Origin: DAOULY01 sp034414595
GTDB lineage: Bacteria; Chloroflexota; Dehalococcoidia; SZUA-161; JAUWZY01
Length of the DNA: 60,970 nt
Direction of reading: 5' to 3'
Assembly (NCBI GenBank): GCA_034414595.1
Contig: DAOULY010000008.1
Location: 1-60,970, forward strand
The translations under genes were made by a program, and so were the position numbers. This document shows, piece after piece, positions 60,948 to 60,970 of this stretch; positions within the stretch are counted from its first letter, which is position 1, and every line of letters starts with the position of its first letter. The notes under the pieces are model-generated. The model saw only the letters and a list, made by a program, of their open reading frames with translations. It was not told the DNA's origin and made no database searches.

Positions 60948-60970
60948 TAAACACGGCCGGGGTGGGGGGG

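Noticed and set aside
1..60970. CRISPR array
   Set aside because: No regularly spaced short direct repeats were seen, and no Cas-like protein.

Overview
The window looks like a piece of a strict anaerobe's chromosome, most simply an anaerobic Chloroflexota/Dehalococcoidia-type bacterium from sediment or groundwater. That placement is inference. It rests on oxygen-sensitive or anaerobic enzyme families (a glycyl radical enzyme, an aldehyde:ferredoxin oxidoreductase of the tungsten family, a benzoyl-CoA-reductase-like operon, UbiD), an RND pump without an adaptor gene, and a SipW-type signal peptidase. There is no rRNA and only one intact tRNA, so the sequence gives no firm taxonomic marker.

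Layout. 1-2004: 3' part of a glycyl radical enzyme, then an IS1182-type transposase remnant. 2.6-9.2 kb: a flavin oxidoreductase, then a leftward cluster of thiolase-like protein, DUF35 zinc-ribbon/OB protein, a B12 acyl-CoA mutase pair and a decayed mutase copy. 9.5-14.1 kb: two Tm-1-like (UPF0261) genes followed by a second mutase pair. 14.3-20 kb: transglutaminase-like protein, MarR plus RND pump, FAD reductase. 20.3-24 kb: third mutase pair and a third Tm-1-like gene. 24.3-26.8 kb: two uncharacterised genes. 27.4-33.2 kb: a PEP-utiliser swivel-domain protein, a fourth mutase pair and a polysaccharide-deacetylase-family protein. 33.8-36.8 kb: a CMD-like protein and a TetR/ABC exporter operon. 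37.3-45.4 kb: second swivel-domain protein, UbiD, SDR, ferredoxin and aldehyde oxidoreductase, MBL hydrolase. 45.5-51.2 kb: amidohydrolase and a four-gene operon resembling ATP-dependent benzoyl-CoA reductase. 51.9-57.2 kb: PAS histidine kinase, three response regulators, signal peptidase, tRNA-Gly. 57.4-60.9 kb: fourth Tm-1-like gene and a third swivel-domain protein.

How the genes may work together. Swivel-domain proteins of the phenylphosphate synthase type, UbiD, the aldehyde oxidoreductase pair and the benzoyl-CoA-reductase-like operon together suggest anaerobic degradation of aromatic or other recalcitrant acids. The four mutase pairs are the most unusual part. They have the large plus small architecture of isobutyryl-CoA-type mutases, but all lack the residues that define the known specificities and the catalytic His of methylmalonyl-CoA mutase. 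They sit repeatedly beside Tm-1-like and swivel-domain genes. The same families also leave decayed pieces (mutase at 4.6-5.2 kb and 27.1 kb; swivel domain at 2.7, 20.2 and 33.3 kb), so the region is a site of repeated duplication and loss.

Mobility. Two direct repeats about 33 kb apart (18452-18654 and 51517-51878) each carry the 3' half of the same tRNA-Gly that is intact at 57169-57243. A tRNA-Met 3' half lies at 29709-29759, and transposase remnants are scattered through the window. No intact integrase is visible. Three loci share a promoter-to-terminator layout with no ORF and nearly the same terminator hairpin.
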